Under the pieces are notes generated by a model that was given only the letters and a program-made list of their open reading frames with translations, was not told the DNA's origin and searched no databases. Of a stretch of 64,000 bases of DNA, positions 33,389-43,174 are shown in pieces. Both the position numbers and the translations under genes were made by a program. The stretch's first letter is position 1. The number at the start of each line of letters is the position of its first letter. Origin of the DNA: UTCHB3 sp008363265 (GTDB lineage: Bacteria > Bacteroidota > Ignavibacteria > Ignavibacteriales > Ignavibacteriaceae); assembly GCA_045863055.1 (NCBI GenBank), contig BTUW01000014.1:1-64000 (forward strand), in the 5' to 3' direction.

Positions 33389-34045
33389 GTGAAACAACTG
33401 ATATTCGCGCTTTGTATTATTCTCACCACCGGTCAGATCCACGCCCAGCCTGGAGATTTCCGGATGGCGAGGGTGAAGTATTCCGGAGGGAGCGACTGGT
33501 ACAACGATCAGTCGTCTGATATAAACCTGCAGAAATTCATAAAGGCGAACACGAACCTTAAGGTGAACCCCGAATACCGTTTCGCTGATCTCGCGGGGGA
33601 TGAGATATTCAGTTATCCGTTCCTTTTTATGACCGGGCATGGGAATATCGCTCTGACCGATCAGGAAGTGCTGAATCTCAGGCGGTATCTCGAGAACGGT
33701 GGTTTCCTTTATGTTGACGATGATTACGGGTTCGACAAGGGATTCAGGCGGGAGATAAAAAAAGTTTTCCCGAACGCGGAACTTAAAGAGCTCCCTTACA
33801 GTCATAAACTTTACAACATTAAATATAAATTCCCTGACGGGCCACCGAAAACCCACAAGCACGATGAGAAACCTCCGCAGGGTTTCGGATTGTTTACAGG
33901 TGAGAGGATGGTGGTATATTACACATATGAGTGCAATCCCAGTGACGGATGGGCTGATGCCGAAGTTCACAATAACCCGGAAGCCAAAAGAACGGAAGCA
34001 CTTCAGTTCGGAACCAATATAGTTTTATTTGCCCTTACGCAATAG
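33389..34045 (+). CDS. DUF4159 domain protein, exported
   Basis: A 218-residue protein from a GTG start, with a signal peptide (VKQLIFALCIILTTGQIHAQ) and a DUF4159 domain (FRMARVKYSGGSDWYNDQSS, FLFMTGHGNIALTDQEVLNL, GGFLYVDDDYGFDKGFRREI). The DUF4159 fold resembles the glutamine-amidotransferase-like part of DUF4159/BatA-associated proteins. It lies 11 bases before the DUF4175 gene. In related genomes these two often stand beside aerotolerance (Bat/MoxR) genes, which are absent here. The function is unknown. Confidence 0.87.
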   Translation: MKQLIFALCIILTTGQIHAQPGDFRMARVKYSGGSDWYNDQSSDINLQKFIKANTNLKVNPEYRFADLAGDEIFSYPFLFMTGHGNIALTDQEVLNLRRYLENGGFLYVDDDYGFDKGFRREIKKVFPNAELKELPYSHKLYNIKYKFPDGPPKTHKHDEKPPQGFGLFTGERMVVYYTYECNPSDGWADAEVHNNPEAKRTEALQFGTNIVLFALTQ

Positions 34046-34056
34046 GAAGTAGTAAA

Positions 34057-37000
34057 TTGAACAGATCGCAGCATTACAACGAAATAATAAGCAAGCTCGC
34101 CCGTTTTGAGAACAGGCGGCTGATGGCTGATCTTGCCTTCGGAGGGCAGGCGGTCATCATTGTTTCGTTGCTGCTGTTCACCTTCTTTTCATTTGCCGAG
34201 GCGGTGTTCTATTTTGAACCAGTCACCCGGTCGGTGTTCTACTACATCTGGCTCGGAATTACCGGCGGTTCGCTCGTACATTTCGTTTTTACACCGCTCT
34301 ATAAAAGATATTTTGTGGTGCCTTCCGATCCGCTCAGGTCAGCCTCACTTGCGGGAAGCATGTTCCCTCAGGTAAAAGACGACCTGATGAACGCGATGCA
34401 GCTGCTGAACACTGAGAGCGGCAGGGGATTCAGCGAAAAACTGGTTGCTGCTGCATTCGAGGCGGTCTATACAAGAGTAAGGGAACTGGAGTTCGGAAGT
34501 GCGGTCTCTTTTGCCCGGGCGAGGAAGCTGGTGCCATTCACTCTCGCTACCATCTTCATCACCGGAAGCGCGTTCGGCTTCAGTGGCGGAATGCGTGACG
34601 CGGCGGGAAGGCTTATAAACCACAACCTTGCCTACCTGCCACCTCAGAAATACAGTTTTGAAATAAAACCCGGTAATATTGAAGTGGCGCGCGACGACAG
34701 CCTGATGATCGAAATTAAAGCCAGTGGTCCTGCGGTGAGGAACCTCGAGCTGTTCCACAAGGATGAATCGCAGCCTGCTTTTATCAAGGAAGTGCTGCGT
34801 CCCGGAAAGGACGGGATTTTCAGATTCGCGATCCCTTCGATCAGGTACACAACAGAGTATTTTGCGCAGATAGAGGATGCAAAAAGCCTCGTTTACAGGA
34901 TCACCGTCACAGATAAACCGCTGATCCGAACATTCAGACTGGCGATCACACCACCCGCGTACACCGGTGAACGGGCAACGGAACAGACCGATAACGGTAA
35001 CATTTCCGCGATAAAGGGAACCATGATCGCCGTTTCTCTCGAATCAAACAAGGAACTTTCAGCCGCGAGTCTTGAATTCATGGAGGGGATGAGCATACCG
35101 CTTGAGGTTAGCGGAACATCCGCATCGGGAAGTTTCAGGATCTCAGGCGACAACGAATATTACATCAAACTTACCGACACCAAAGGTTACAGCAACACTT
35201 CACCCGTAAAGTACACCATCAGGGCCTCTTTCGATGCACCCCCCGATATTACGATGGTCAGTCCCGACTCGAACACAGCACTTCCTCGCAGTCAGAGGCA
35301 GGACCTCTCACTCCTGATCTCCGATGATTTCGGTTTCAGCGGGCTTAACCTCCACTACAGAATTTCAAAGAGCAAGGACAAGGCGACAATTCAGCAGGAA
35401 TTTACACCGGTTGCCTTACCCTTCAATAAAAGTGTGAAGGAGACCGGCGTTGATTATCAATGGAGCCTCTCCCGGCTCTACCTCTCGCAGGGGGATGAGG
35501 TTACCTATTATGTCGAAGTGCTGGATAACGATCAGGTTTCCGGACCAAAAAAAGCCAGAACGAGAGAATATATTCTCCGGGTGCCCACCCTTGAAGAGCT
35601 TTTTGCCACCGGTGAGAAAAAACAGGAGGAGATTCAGAAAGAGCTCTCAGAAGTGCTGAAGGAAGCGGAGAAACTTCAGAAGGAGATGGAGAAGGTCGCC
35701 AAAGAGATGAAGAGCGACAAAAAAGAACTCAGTTTTGACGAAAAGGAGAAGCTCGAGAAGCTTGCACAGGATTTTGAAAAGCTGCAGGAAAAAGCTGAAC
35801 AGCTCTCCCAAAAAATGGAGGATGTGCAGGAGAACATGCAGGAAAACAACATGCTCTCCCCTCAGACAATGGAGAAATTCCAGGAGTTACAGGAGATGCT
35901 GAAAGACATCTCTACCGAAGAAATGAAAAAACTGATGGAGAAAATGTCGAACAACCTCCAGAACATGCAGAGGAAGGAAGCCCAGCAGAACCTCGAGGAC
36001 ATGAGAATGGATGAGGAGCAGTTCCGCAAAAGCATCGAACGGACGATGAATCTCCTGAAGAGGATACAGGTCGAGCAGAAGATCGATGAGCTGATCAAAC
36101 GGGCCGAAAACCTGAACGAGCAGCTCGAAAAGATGCAGAACGAGACGAAGAATGCCGATCAGAAGCGGATGGATCAGCTCGCCAAAAAGCAGGATGAGAT
36201 AAAGAAAGAGATGGAAGCCCTCGAGAAAGAGATGAAGGAGCTTCAGGATAAAATGAAGGATATGAAGGACATGCCGAATGAACAGGCAGCCGACCTTCAG
36301 AAAGAACTTGAAAAACAGCAGAATCCTGAACTCTCCGAGGAAGTAAGCAAGGATCTGAAACAGGGACAGAAACAGCAGGCAATGCAGAACCAGATGCAGA
36401 TGTCGAAGAACATGCAGAAGATGCAGAAGGGCCTTCAGGAGCTTCAGAACTCGGTTAATCAGGCAAATCAGATGCAGACGATGGCCGATATGATGAAGAT
36501 CATCAGCGATATCGTTGACCTCTCGAAACAGCAGGAAGAGCTTAAAAAGAAGACACAGAACGGAAGTCCCACTGCTCTCATGAACAAGGAGATGCGTGAT
36601 CAGGACAACATCCGCCGCAACCTCGACAAGACATTGAACAAACTGGGCGAACTCGCGCAGAAAACATTTGCGGTCAGCCCTGAGATGGCGAAATCACTCG
36701 GTGATGCCAAGCGCGAGATGAATCAGGCTCTTGAGAGCATGCAGAACCGTAACAACCGCCAGGCCTCAAACGATCAGGGGCAGGCGATGGCTTCACTTAA
36801 TCAGGCGGCCAATCTTATGCAGGATGCCATGGCTCAGATGATGCAGCAGGGCGGGGGCGGTCAGGGTGGCATGATGTCGCTCATGCAGCAGATGGCTCAA
36901 ATGGCCGGTCAGCAGATGCAGCTCAACCAGAGAATGCAGGAGATGATGAAGGGGAATAACGGACAGATGACTCAGGAACAGATGTCGCAGATGCAGAGAC

Positions 37001-37413
37001 TGAGGCAGGAACAGGAAACCATTAAAAAATCACTCGACCAGATGAACAAGGAAGCGAAGTCATCGGGTAAAAGCAAGAGTATCCCGGCCAACCTCGATAA
37101 ACTCTCTCAGGAGATGCAGGAAGTTATCAGCGACATGCGCACAGGCAAGTTAAATGATGAACTGGTAAAGAAGCAGGACAAGATCCTCTCGAAGATGCTC
37201 GACGCCACAAGGTCGATAAATGAGAGGGATTACGAGAAAGACCGTGAGTCGTTTACGGGAACGAATGTGAAGAAGAATTCACCCGGGGCGCTTAACCTGC
37301 AGAAGGATAAACGCGACCGCGGCTACTCGGAGAACATAAACAAAGCACTTCAGGGCGGGTTCACGAAAGACTTCGAAGACCTGACCCGCAAATACTACAA
37401 TTTGATCAAGTAG
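34057..37413 (+). CDS. DUF4175 family membrane/coiled-coil protein
   Basis: A very large (1118-residue) protein with a TTG start and AGGA upstream. Two or three membrane helices (about 28-90 and 165-185) precede an Ig-like extracytoplasmic region (about 200-510), then an extremely Gln/Met/Lys/Glu-rich coiled coil (about 515-1000, with low-complexity runs such as MQQMAQMAGQQMQLNQRMQE) and a short C-terminal tail. It fits DUF4175, known only as a Bacteroidota-type membrane protein. It is co-transcribed with DUF4159. Its role is probably structural at the cell envelope. It converges on a small membrane protein gene, with one base between. Confidence 0.85.
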   Translation: MNRSQHYNEIISKLARFENRRLMADLAFGGQAVIIVSLLLFTFFSFAEAVFYFEPVTRSVFYYIWLGITGGSLVHFVFTPLYKRYFVVPSDPLRSASLAGSMFPQVKDDLMNAMQLLNTESGRGFSEKLVAAAFEAVYTRVRELEFGSAVSFARARKLVPFTLATIFITGSAFGFSGGMRDAAGRLINHNLAYLPPQKYSFEIKPGNIEVARDDSLMIEIKASGPAVRNLELFHKDESQPAFIKEVLRPGKDGIFRFAIPSIRYTTEYFAQIEDAKSLVYRITVTDKPLIRTFRLAITPPAYTGERATEQTDNGNISAIKGTMIAVSLESNKELSAASLEFMEGMSIPLEVSGTSASGSFRISGDNEYYIKLTDTKGYSNTSPVKYTIRASFDAPPDITMVSPDSNTALPRSQRQDLSLLISDDFGFSGLNLHYRISKSKDKATIQQEFTPVALPFNKSVKETGVDYQWSLSRLYLSQGDEVTYYVEVLDNDQVSGPKKARTREYILRVPTLEELFATGEKKQEEIQKELSEVLKEAEKLQKEMEKVAKEMKSDKKELSFDEKEKLEKLAQDFEKLQEKAEQLSQKMEDVQENMQENNMLSPQTMEKFQELQEMLKDISTEEMKKLMEKMSNNLQNMQRKEAQQNLEDMRMDEEQFRKSIERTMNLLKRIQVEQKIDELIKRAENLNEQLEKMQNETKNADQKRMDQLAKKQDEIKKEMEALEKEMKELQDKMKDMKDMPNEQAADLQKELEKQQNPELSEEVSKDLKQGQKQQAMQNQMQMSKNMQKMQKGLQELQNSVNQANQMQTMADMMKIISDIVDLSKQQEELKKKTQNGSPTALMNKEMRDQDNIRRNLDKTLNKLGELAQKTFAVSPEMAKSLGDAKREMNQALESMQNRNNRQASNDQGQAMASLNQAANLMQDAMAQMMQQGGGGQGGMMSLMQQMAQMAGQQMQLNQRMQEMMKGNNGQMTQEQMSQMQRLRQEQETIKKSLDQMNKEAKSSGKSKSIPANLDKLSQEMQEVISDMRTGKLNDELVKKQDKILSKMLDATRSINERDYEKDRESFTGTNVKKNSPGALNLQKDKRDRGYSENINKALQGGFTKDFEDLTRKYYNLIK

Positions 37414-37414
37414 T

Positions 37415-37843
37415 CTAAAACTTGTACCACTTCTTCTTGCCGCTGTCGTAGTAAGTACGCGTTCTAACGTTTTTCGCGTTCACGCTTCCCTGAATCGGTG
37501 AATTCTTGTTCTTGGAATCCTTGAGTGTGGTTGTGATGTAGAACGTAGCCTGGGTTTTGGAACCTTTGGTCTTGTTTTTGTTGTACGACTGAATAAAAAA
37601 CTTATCGACTAACACCTTTTTGGGAGGGCTCCATTTCGCAAACGAAAGATCCCCGCCTCCGCCTCTTTCTTCCGGTGTCCGGAAATGCCTGTAAGCGTCA
37701 TTGAGAAGGTAGTCGGTCTTTACCCGAAGGAGATCAAGAGAAGATTTGAAGGAATAATAGTTCCACAACCGGATGCCGCCTACCACCGCGAGTGCCACAA
37801 TGATCACACCAAGCACTATCAATAAAAGCTGTTGCTGGCCCAT
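37415..37843 (-). CDS. Small protein with N-terminal membrane helix
   Basis: A 142-residue protein with one helix (LLLIVLGVIIVALAVVGGIRLW, residues 5-27) and a basic, soluble C-terminal domain (TKGSKTQATFYITTTLKDSK) presumably outside the membrane. The beginning resembles a minor pilin helix, but a class III leader is not evident. SD GAGG precedes the ATG. It lies 9 bases downstream of the sigma-FecR fusion gene on the same strand and is probably co-transcribed with it. I do not recognise the family. Confidence 0.78.
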   Translation of the reverse strand: MGQQQLLLIVLGVIIVALAVVGGIRLWNYYSFKSSLDLLRVKTDYLLNDAYRHFRTPEERGGGGDLSFAKWSPPKKVLVDKFFIQSYNKNKTKGSKTQATFYITTTLKDSKNKNSPIQGSVNAKNVRTRTYYDSGKKKWYKF

Positions 37844-37852
37844 GTTAACCTC

Positions 37853-39538
37853 TCATCTGAATAAAAGAAGCCATTTCAAAAATCCGGTCACATAATCAAG
37901 GATTTCGGCGTTTTCCTCAATGAGACCTTTTTTTACTTCATCATCTATCGCGGGGAAGTACTCCTCGAGCTTTGCCGCAATTCTTTCCCTGTCAGCTTTC
38001 GTTGTTTTCTTCAACAGATAGATCAGGGACAGGGCATCGTGGTCAGCCGCGTTCACAATGAACTCAGTAAGCGCGCTTCCGTAGAGACCTTTCGTATTCA
38101 GGAACTCTATCCTTGCTTTCTGGGATGAATCTGTACCGGCAAAAACGGGAACATGCATCTTGAGTCCGGGCGACATATCCACCGAATGATCAGATGCCAG
38201 AAAAACCGATTCACCGTTTGCAAGAACCTCAGCCCACCCAAAATGGACGGTCACCCTGTTTGAGGATGCCTCCATGTCAATGATCTCCGTCAGAATATCA
38301 TATGCGGGAAGTTTGATCCTGAAAGGGGGAATATCTGAATATTCAAAGAAAGTGGACGTGTCGATCCTGGATACAAGTTTGAACCCCGTTCCCGAGAAGG
38401 AGAATATGTTTTCCTCAACATGCCCCTTGACGGGGATCATCTTGGAGTTCTCAAACAGGGTTATCGTCCCCTGTTTCCCAATTTCGATCTTTACTGAGGA
38501 TGCCGGGCCGGTAGTCACTGAGTCCCCCTCAGCGGCCTCTAAAACCACGGTACCGTTCACACTCACGGAACCGTCGACCCGTGACAGGTTCCACGGCAGA
38601 TTGAATTTCGAGTAATAGATATACCCCCAGACACCGGCGGCAACAATGGCGATCGCCATAAGGGTGAGTACAAGGTTACGGCGATCGATCAGGCCCGAGC
38701 GCATCACCATTTTCTTCATCAGAACGTCGGCCTTCATTGTTAGGGGGGAAGCGGCCTGACGGGCGGTCGACTCCGCGAGCCTGTTCAGCTCGATCGATCT
38801 TTCCTCCTTCTTCCTCGAATGGCGGGCCTTGATCTTATCTTCATTGATAAGTTCGTCCCTGATGATCTCGAGGAGTGCATCCCTGACTGCGATCCCTGAA
38901 AAGAGGTTGCAGCACAGGTCGATGAACTCAATGTAACTGTCGGAAGTGTCGGCCGGCACATCCCCGGAACCGGCTCCATGCAGAACAACCAGCTTATGGA
39001 AGTCATCCTTGTGGATGGTAACCAGCTCTTTGAACCCGGAAAAGAAAGCGAGCCTCTCAAGTTTTGTAAAAAGAAGTGCCGTAATACCTTCTTCCGTTTC
39101 GCCTGTCACAAATCCAGCGATATTGGCAGGGGAATAGTCGAACTGCAGATAAAGGGCAAGCACAACTCTCTCAATATCCGTGAGGGAAGCATATACCTTT
39201 TCGACCTCAGAAAAGCTTTCCTGGAACGGGGGGATCTCATCCCGTCCGCCATTGTAGAGGGGATGTCCGCGGAGGTTGTAAAGGGCGACGATTATCGAAA
39301 GCTTCCTGAGCCACTCGAATACATCGCGGTCTTCCTTAACGTGGGCGATGTTGTCGGCAGCGAGCACAAAAATCTCGGTCAGCACCTCTTCAGCTCTTTC
39401 CCTGTCAGGGATAACCCTGAAAACGAGGGAATAGATCTCCCTGTAAAAACCGGGGATCAGCTTAAAGAATGCATACTTGTCGCCTTTTCGCGCTGCGACA
39501 AAGAGGGCTTCTGCGTTTTGTTCGGTTCTATCTGTCAT
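37853..39538 (-). CDS. Sigma factor-like and FecR-like domains in one polypeptide
   Basis: A 561-residue protein. Residues 24-90 resemble sigma2 (FYREIYSLVFRVIPDRERAEEVLTEIF), and 114-165 sigma4 (YASLTDIERVVLALYLQFDYSPANIAGFV). A helical linker then leads to a membrane helix (about 288-308, NLVLTLMAIAIVAAGVWGYI). An outer domain of FecR type follows (about 318-450, RVDGSVSVNGTVVLEAAEGD, then TGPASSVKIEIGKQGTITL). FecR-type anti-sigma regulators and ECF factors are normally separate genes; here they are fused. The basic DNA-recognition helix is weak, so it may have lost sigma activity. ATG 39538 is chosen; the upstream extension to 39790 includes a terminator and does not look coding. Confidence 0.75.
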   Translation of the reverse strand: MTDRTEQNAEALFVAARKGDKYAFFKLIPGFYREIYSLVFRVIPDRERAEEVLTEIFVLAADNIAHVKEDRDVFEWLRKLSIIVALYNLRGHPLYNGGRDEIPPFQESFSEVEKVYASLTDIERVVLALYLQFDYSPANIAGFVTGETEEGITALLFTKLERLAFFSGFKELVTIHKDDFHKLVVLHGAGSGDVPADTSDSYIEFIDLCCNLFSGIAVRDALLEIIRDELINEDKIKARHSRKKEERSIELNRLAESTARQAASPLTMKADVLMKKMVMRSGLIDRRNLVLTLMAIAIVAAGVWGYIYYSKFNLPWNLSRVDGSVSVNGTVVLEAAEGDSVTTGPASSVKIEIGKQGTITLFENSKMIPVKGHVEENIFSFSGTGFKLVSRIDTSTFFEYSDIPPFRIKLPAYDILTEIIDMEASSNRVTVHFGWAEVLANGESVFLASDHSVDMSPGLKMHVPVFAGTDSSQKARIEFLNTKGLYGSALTEFIVNAADHDALSLIYLLKKTTKADRERIAAKLEEYFPAIDDEVKKGLIEENAEILDYVTGFLKWLLLFR

Positions 39539-39599
39539 AATTAAAATAGATTGAGGCAAACGTAAGTATACGAAAAAAGAGAGATTTAACAAAGTTACA

Positions 39600-39757
39600 G
39601 CGGAGTAAATCGCTTTTGTCGCCTTATATCGGCAAAAGTCGAATAACGCGAGATACCCGGCATGATCTGTTGCTAATTTGCATACCGAATAACGGAAATT
39701 CTCCGTTCTAAGGTTGAGGTTCAGCCGGATGATGTCGCGCTCATCCGGCTTTTTTAC
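39600..39757 (+). ncRNA. Candidate structured RNA or leader before the M16 operon
   Basis: The 350-base divergent gap (39539-39888) has no gene but holds three consecutive hairpins on the plus strand: CTTTTGTCG / CGGCAAAAG (39613-39638, 9 pairs with one G-T), AACGGA / TCCGTT (39691-39707), and a terminator at 39723. No plus-strand gene precedes it closely, so the terminator must end a short transcript of its own or act as an attenuator for the protease genes at 39889. I could not match it to a known RNA class. Confidence 0.4.
39723..39756 (+). terminator. Rho-independent terminator without an upstream gene
   Basis: AGCCGGATGA / TCATCCGGCT is a perfect 10-base stem with an 8-base loop, followed by TTTTT, 133 bases before the M16 protease start. 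Confidence 0.85.
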
Positions 39758-39888
39758 TTTAAACCCCTGCCACTCCCTGCCGCCTGACATTTCTCTGAAC
39801 CGCGTATCAATTTTCGATTTCGGAGAGCCATGTCATTTTTAAATTTTAAATTTGTTTAATTAAATATTTTCTTTTTAATGGAGGTCAG

Positions 39889-41241
39889 ATGAACAGAATC
39901 GGATCGTTGGTGATCCTGTTTGTTGTATTGGCGGCCGGAAGCCTGTTCGCGCAGCTTAAGGTCGACTATGAATATTACAAACTTGACAACGGGCTAAAGG
40001 TTGTTCTCTCACAGAACAAAACCGCTCCGCTGGTAACAGTGGCGGTTTACTACAATATCGGGTTCAGGATCGAACCCAGGAACAGGACCGGTTTTGCCCA
40101 CCTGTTCGAGCATATGATGTTCCAGGGTTCCAAAAACCTTGGAAAAATGGAATTCATTAAACTGGTTCAGTCGAACGGCGGAATCCTAAATGGTTCGACA
40201 CGGTTCGATTTTACCAACTACTTCGCGATCGTTCCCTCGCATAAACTGGAGACAATTCTCTGGGCAGAGGCCGACAGAATGAGCGGACTTGATATTACTC
40301 AGGAGAACCTCACAAACCAGCAGGGGGTTGTTACAAACGAAGTTAAGGTTAATGTTTTAAATCAGCCTTATGGCGGTTTCCCCTGGCTCGATCTTCCTCA
40401 GGCCGCCAACGAGAACTGGTACAACGCTCACAACTTTTACGGCGATCTCAAAGATCTTGACGCTGCCACACTCGAGGATGTAAAAGACTTTTTCAACAAG
40501 TACTACATCCCAAACAATGCAGCCCTGGTTGTTACCGGTGACTTCGAGACGCATGAAGCAAAGGCTTTCATCGAGAAGTATTTCGGCAAAATACCTGCCG
40601 GAAACCTTCAGGCTCTCCCCGACATTTCAGAACCGAAACAGGAAAAAGAGAAGGTCTCTGTAAAAGTAGACTCCCTCGCCAACAAACCTGCCGTTGCCCT
40701 TGGCTACAAGATGCCCCAGGTAGGCACCCCCGAGTATTTCGCGATGGGAATCCTCGATCAGATACTTCTTCAGGGGCAGGACAGCCGCCTCTACCAGAAA
40801 CTTATCTCTGAAAAGGGATATTATTCGGGCGTTTACGGCGGTATCAACTCCGGTCTTGGCAATATGTTCAACTACAACGGTCCCATGCTTTGGGACATGT
40901 TCCTGCTTCACGAGAACAATGTGAATTCAGATGACATCCTGAAGGATATCGATGAGGTGATCGCCGGTATTATTGAGAAACCCCTCTCGAAAGCCGAGAT
41001 CGACCGCGCTCTTGTGAAAATGCGCTCAAACCTTTATGACGTGGTTGAAGGGACGTTCGGCTTCGGTCTCGCGGATCTTCTCGCGTGCTATGCCCTCTTC
41101 AACGATGATCCGGGGAAGGTTAACACACTCGAGGATTCATTCAGAAAAGTAACCCCTGAACTCATTCAGAAAACCGCCAAGGATTATCTGAGGAGCAGTA
41201 ACAGGACAGTCATCAAACTCGACGCCAAGGCGACTAAGTAA
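39889..41241 (+). CDS. M16B zinc protease, catalytic subunit
   Basis: Secreted metalloprotease of 450 residues with a signal peptide (LVILFVVLAAGSLFAQ). The inverted zinc motif HxxEH is present (H71, E74, H75 in HLFEHMMFQG), with the distal glutamate in VVTNEVKVNV. M16B enzymes pair a catalytic and a non-catalytic half as two genes. The next gene, 13 bases downstream, is the second half. The complex probably degrades peptides in the periplasm. Strong SD GGAGG. Confidence 0.93.
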   Translation: MNRIGSLVILFVVLAAGSLFAQLKVDYEYYKLDNGLKVVLSQNKTAPLVTVAVYYNIGFRIEPRNRTGFAHLFEHMMFQGSKNLGKMEFIKLVQSNGGILNGSTRFDFTNYFAIVPSHKLETILWAEADRMSGLDITQENLTNQQGVVTNEVKVNVLNQPYGGFPWLDLPQAANENWYNAHNFYGDLKDLDAATLEDVKDFFNKYYIPNNAALVVTGDFETHEAKAFIEKYFGKIPAGNLQALPDISEPKQEKEKVSVKVDSLANKPAVALGYKMPQVGTPEYFAMGILDQILLQGQDSRLYQKLISEKGYYSGVYGGINSGLGNMFNYNGPMLWDMFLLHENNVNSDDILKDIDEVIAGIIEKPLSKAEIDRALVKMRSNLYDVVEGTFGFGLADLLACYALFNDDPGKVNTLEDSFRKVTPELIQKTAKDYLRSSNRTVIKLDAKATK

Positions 41242-41254
41242 GGAGGTTACCAGA

Positions 41255-42628
41255 ATGAAAAAGCAGATTTTATCAATGGTTCTTGCCGTGGCATTCCTCG
41301 GCACATCACTCCTCGCTCAGAAGGAGCAGCCTCCGGTTGGTGGTTCACCGAAAGATTTCACCGTACCGGCATACAAAACACTCACACTCGGAAACGGGAT
41401 GAAGGTGACTCTCGTCCCTTACGGCAAAACCCCGAAAGCCTCCGTCAGGATGATCGTCAGAACGGGCAGTTTGAATGAGCCGGCCGATCAGGTATGGATC
41501 TCGGATCTCGCCGCTGACATGCTCCTCGAAGGAACAAAGTCACGCACCGGTCAGGCAGTGGCTGAAGAAGTGGCGTCATACGGCGGTGAACTCTTCGCCA
41601 ATGCCGGTACGGATCAGTCACAACTCGGCGCTGATGTCCTTTCCGAATTTACACCAGCTCTTATCAAACTTCTGGGCGATGTCCTCTCAAATCCCCGCTT
41701 CGATGAGAAGGATTTCGAGAGGATCAAGGGGACATACCTCACCAACCTTGCGGTGGCACAGACAACACCTGACGCGATCGCGGACAAGGAGCTTTACAAG
41801 CTCGTTTACGGCACTCATCCTTACGGAGTGACCGAACCGTCAGCAGAAGCACTGAAGAGTTACACGGTTGATATGGCACGCGGTTACCATGAAGGAAATT
41901 TCGGAGCGAAGAGGGCCCATCTCTACGTTGCGGGCGTGTTCGATGAAAAAGCCGTGATCAAGGCGATCGAAGAGACCTTCAATGGCTGGAAGGCGGGCAG
42001 TGATGTGCTGATAAACCCCGCGAAGATAGAGAATGTGAAGAAATTCTCACTGATCAACAGGCCCGGAGCCAAACAGTCGAAGATAATCTACGGTATCGGT
42101 ACGGTTGATCCGTCCTCTCCTGATTATGTTCAGTTCACTGTTATGAACTCACTCTTGGGCGGTTCATTCGGCAGCCGCATCACTTCAAACATCCGTGAGA
42201 ACAAAGGTTACACCTATTCACCTTCGAGCGGCGTGATGACCCGTTACCGCTCAGGATTCTGGTACGAAGAAGCTGATGTCAGCAGCAACGTTACCGGTCC
42301 CGCACTCAAGGAGATCCAGTTCGAGATCAAACGCCTCGGCGATGAGGTTCCGGCAGAAGCCGAGCTTCAGGGGATCAAGAACTACGAAGCCGGTATATTC
42401 GTGCTGCGGAACTCAAGCCGTGCGGGTATCCTCGGTCAGCTCGGTTTCATTAATTTCCATGGACTTTCAGATGATTATCTTAAAACGTATGTAAAGAAGG
42501 TTATCGAGACAAGTCCTGCCGATGTCTCCGCTTTGGTAAAGAAGTATCTCCCGCTGGATAAATTCACACTCGTGATCGTGGGTGACAAAGCGGTTGTTGA
42601 GCCACAGTTGAAGGAACTTGGTTATTAG
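41255..42628 (+). CDS. M16B protease, non-catalytic subunit
   Basis: A 457-residue partner of the preceding protease, with its own signal peptide (ILSMVLAVAFLGTSLLAQ). The position of the zinc motif reads DLAADMLLEGT, so the HxxEH residues are absent and it cannot bind zinc. The substrate-binding arginine-tyrosine region of M16 partner subunits is seen in IRENKGYTYSPSSGVMTRYR. Strong SD AGGAGG. This arrangement of active and inactive subunits is normal for the family. Confidence 0.92.
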   Translation: MKKQILSMVLAVAFLGTSLLAQKEQPPVGGSPKDFTVPAYKTLTLGNGMKVTLVPYGKTPKASVRMIVRTGSLNEPADQVWISDLAADMLLEGTKSRTGQAVAEEVASYGGELFANAGTDQSQLGADVLSEFTPALIKLLGDVLSNPRFDEKDFERIKGTYLTNLAVAQTTPDAIADKELYKLVYGTHPYGVTEPSAEALKSYTVDMARGYHEGNFGAKRAHLYVAGVFDEKAVIKAIEETFNGWKAGSDVLINPAKIENVKKFSLINRPGAKQSKIIYGIGTVDPSSPDYVQFTVMNSLLGGSFGSRITSNIRENKGYTYSPSSGVMTRYRSGFWYEEADVSSNVTGPALKEIQFEIKRLGDEVPAEAELQGIKNYEAGIFVLRNSSRAGILGQLGFINFHGLSDDYLKTYVKKVIETSPADVSALVKKYLPLDKFTLVIVGDKAVVEPQLKELGY

Positions 42629-42730
42629 CTGAATTATGAGTAGGTTTAACCTCTGTTTACAATCGATTAAGAATTCATGCCGGACGCCCCTTTAGGCGTT
42701 CCGGCAGATCATAAAAGAAAGGCCGGGCTT

Positions 42731-43156
42731 ATGGCAACTACCAAATTAAGCAGACAAGAGATCGAAGACCGGATCGTGCTTCTTCTCCGGATGGCCACCG
42801 CCGACAACGAGCTTGCCGACTCTGAAGCCGAATTTATCGTCTGGAGGGCACAGACACTCGGGGTTAACGACCTCGATTTCAAGGCACTCCTTCAAAAGGC
42901 CACAACGGAGGGGCCGCCGCCACTTCCCAAAGACGGACCGGGAAAGATAATGATGCTTTTTGACATCCTGTATCTCGTCTCGGCTGACGGAAAGATACTC
43001 AATTCCGAGGCCCTCGAACTTGAAAAGATCGCCAAAACTTTCGGGCTCGACATGGAGCAGCTGACGAGTCTCTCAGCTGTGTTCTTCATGAACAGTGACC
43101 ATCCCGAACGGATGGAGAGCGTGGCTGAGGACCTTGCGAAGAAATTCTACGGTTGA
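42731..43156 (+). CDS. TerB-like domain protein
   Basis: A 141-residue cytoplasmic helical protein with the TerB/tellurite-resistance-like pattern: LLLRMATADNELADSEAEFI, then FDILYLVSADGKILNSEALE, each with an acidic helix-loop-helix that may bind metal. ATG 42731 is preferred; an in-frame ATG at 42677 would place a GC-rich hairpin (GCCGGACGCC / GGCGTTCCGGC, 42679-42706) inside the coding region, which fits a leader better. It is closed by a strong terminator. The function is unknown. Confidence 0.78.
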   Translation: MATTKLSRQEIEDRIVLLLRMATADNELADSEAEFIVWRAQTLGVNDLDFKALLQKATTEGPPPLPKDGPGKIMMLFDILYLVSADGKILNSEALELEKIAKTFGLDMEQLTSLSAVFFMNSDHPERMESVAEDLAKKFYG

Positions 43157-43174
43157 TCCCGTTTGATCTTTTAT

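Noticed and set aside
39539..39790. N-terminal extension of the sigma-FecR protein to 39790
   Set aside because: It would cover a strong terminator and hairpins, and the extra 84 residues have no domain; ATG 39538 begins a normal sigma2-like region.
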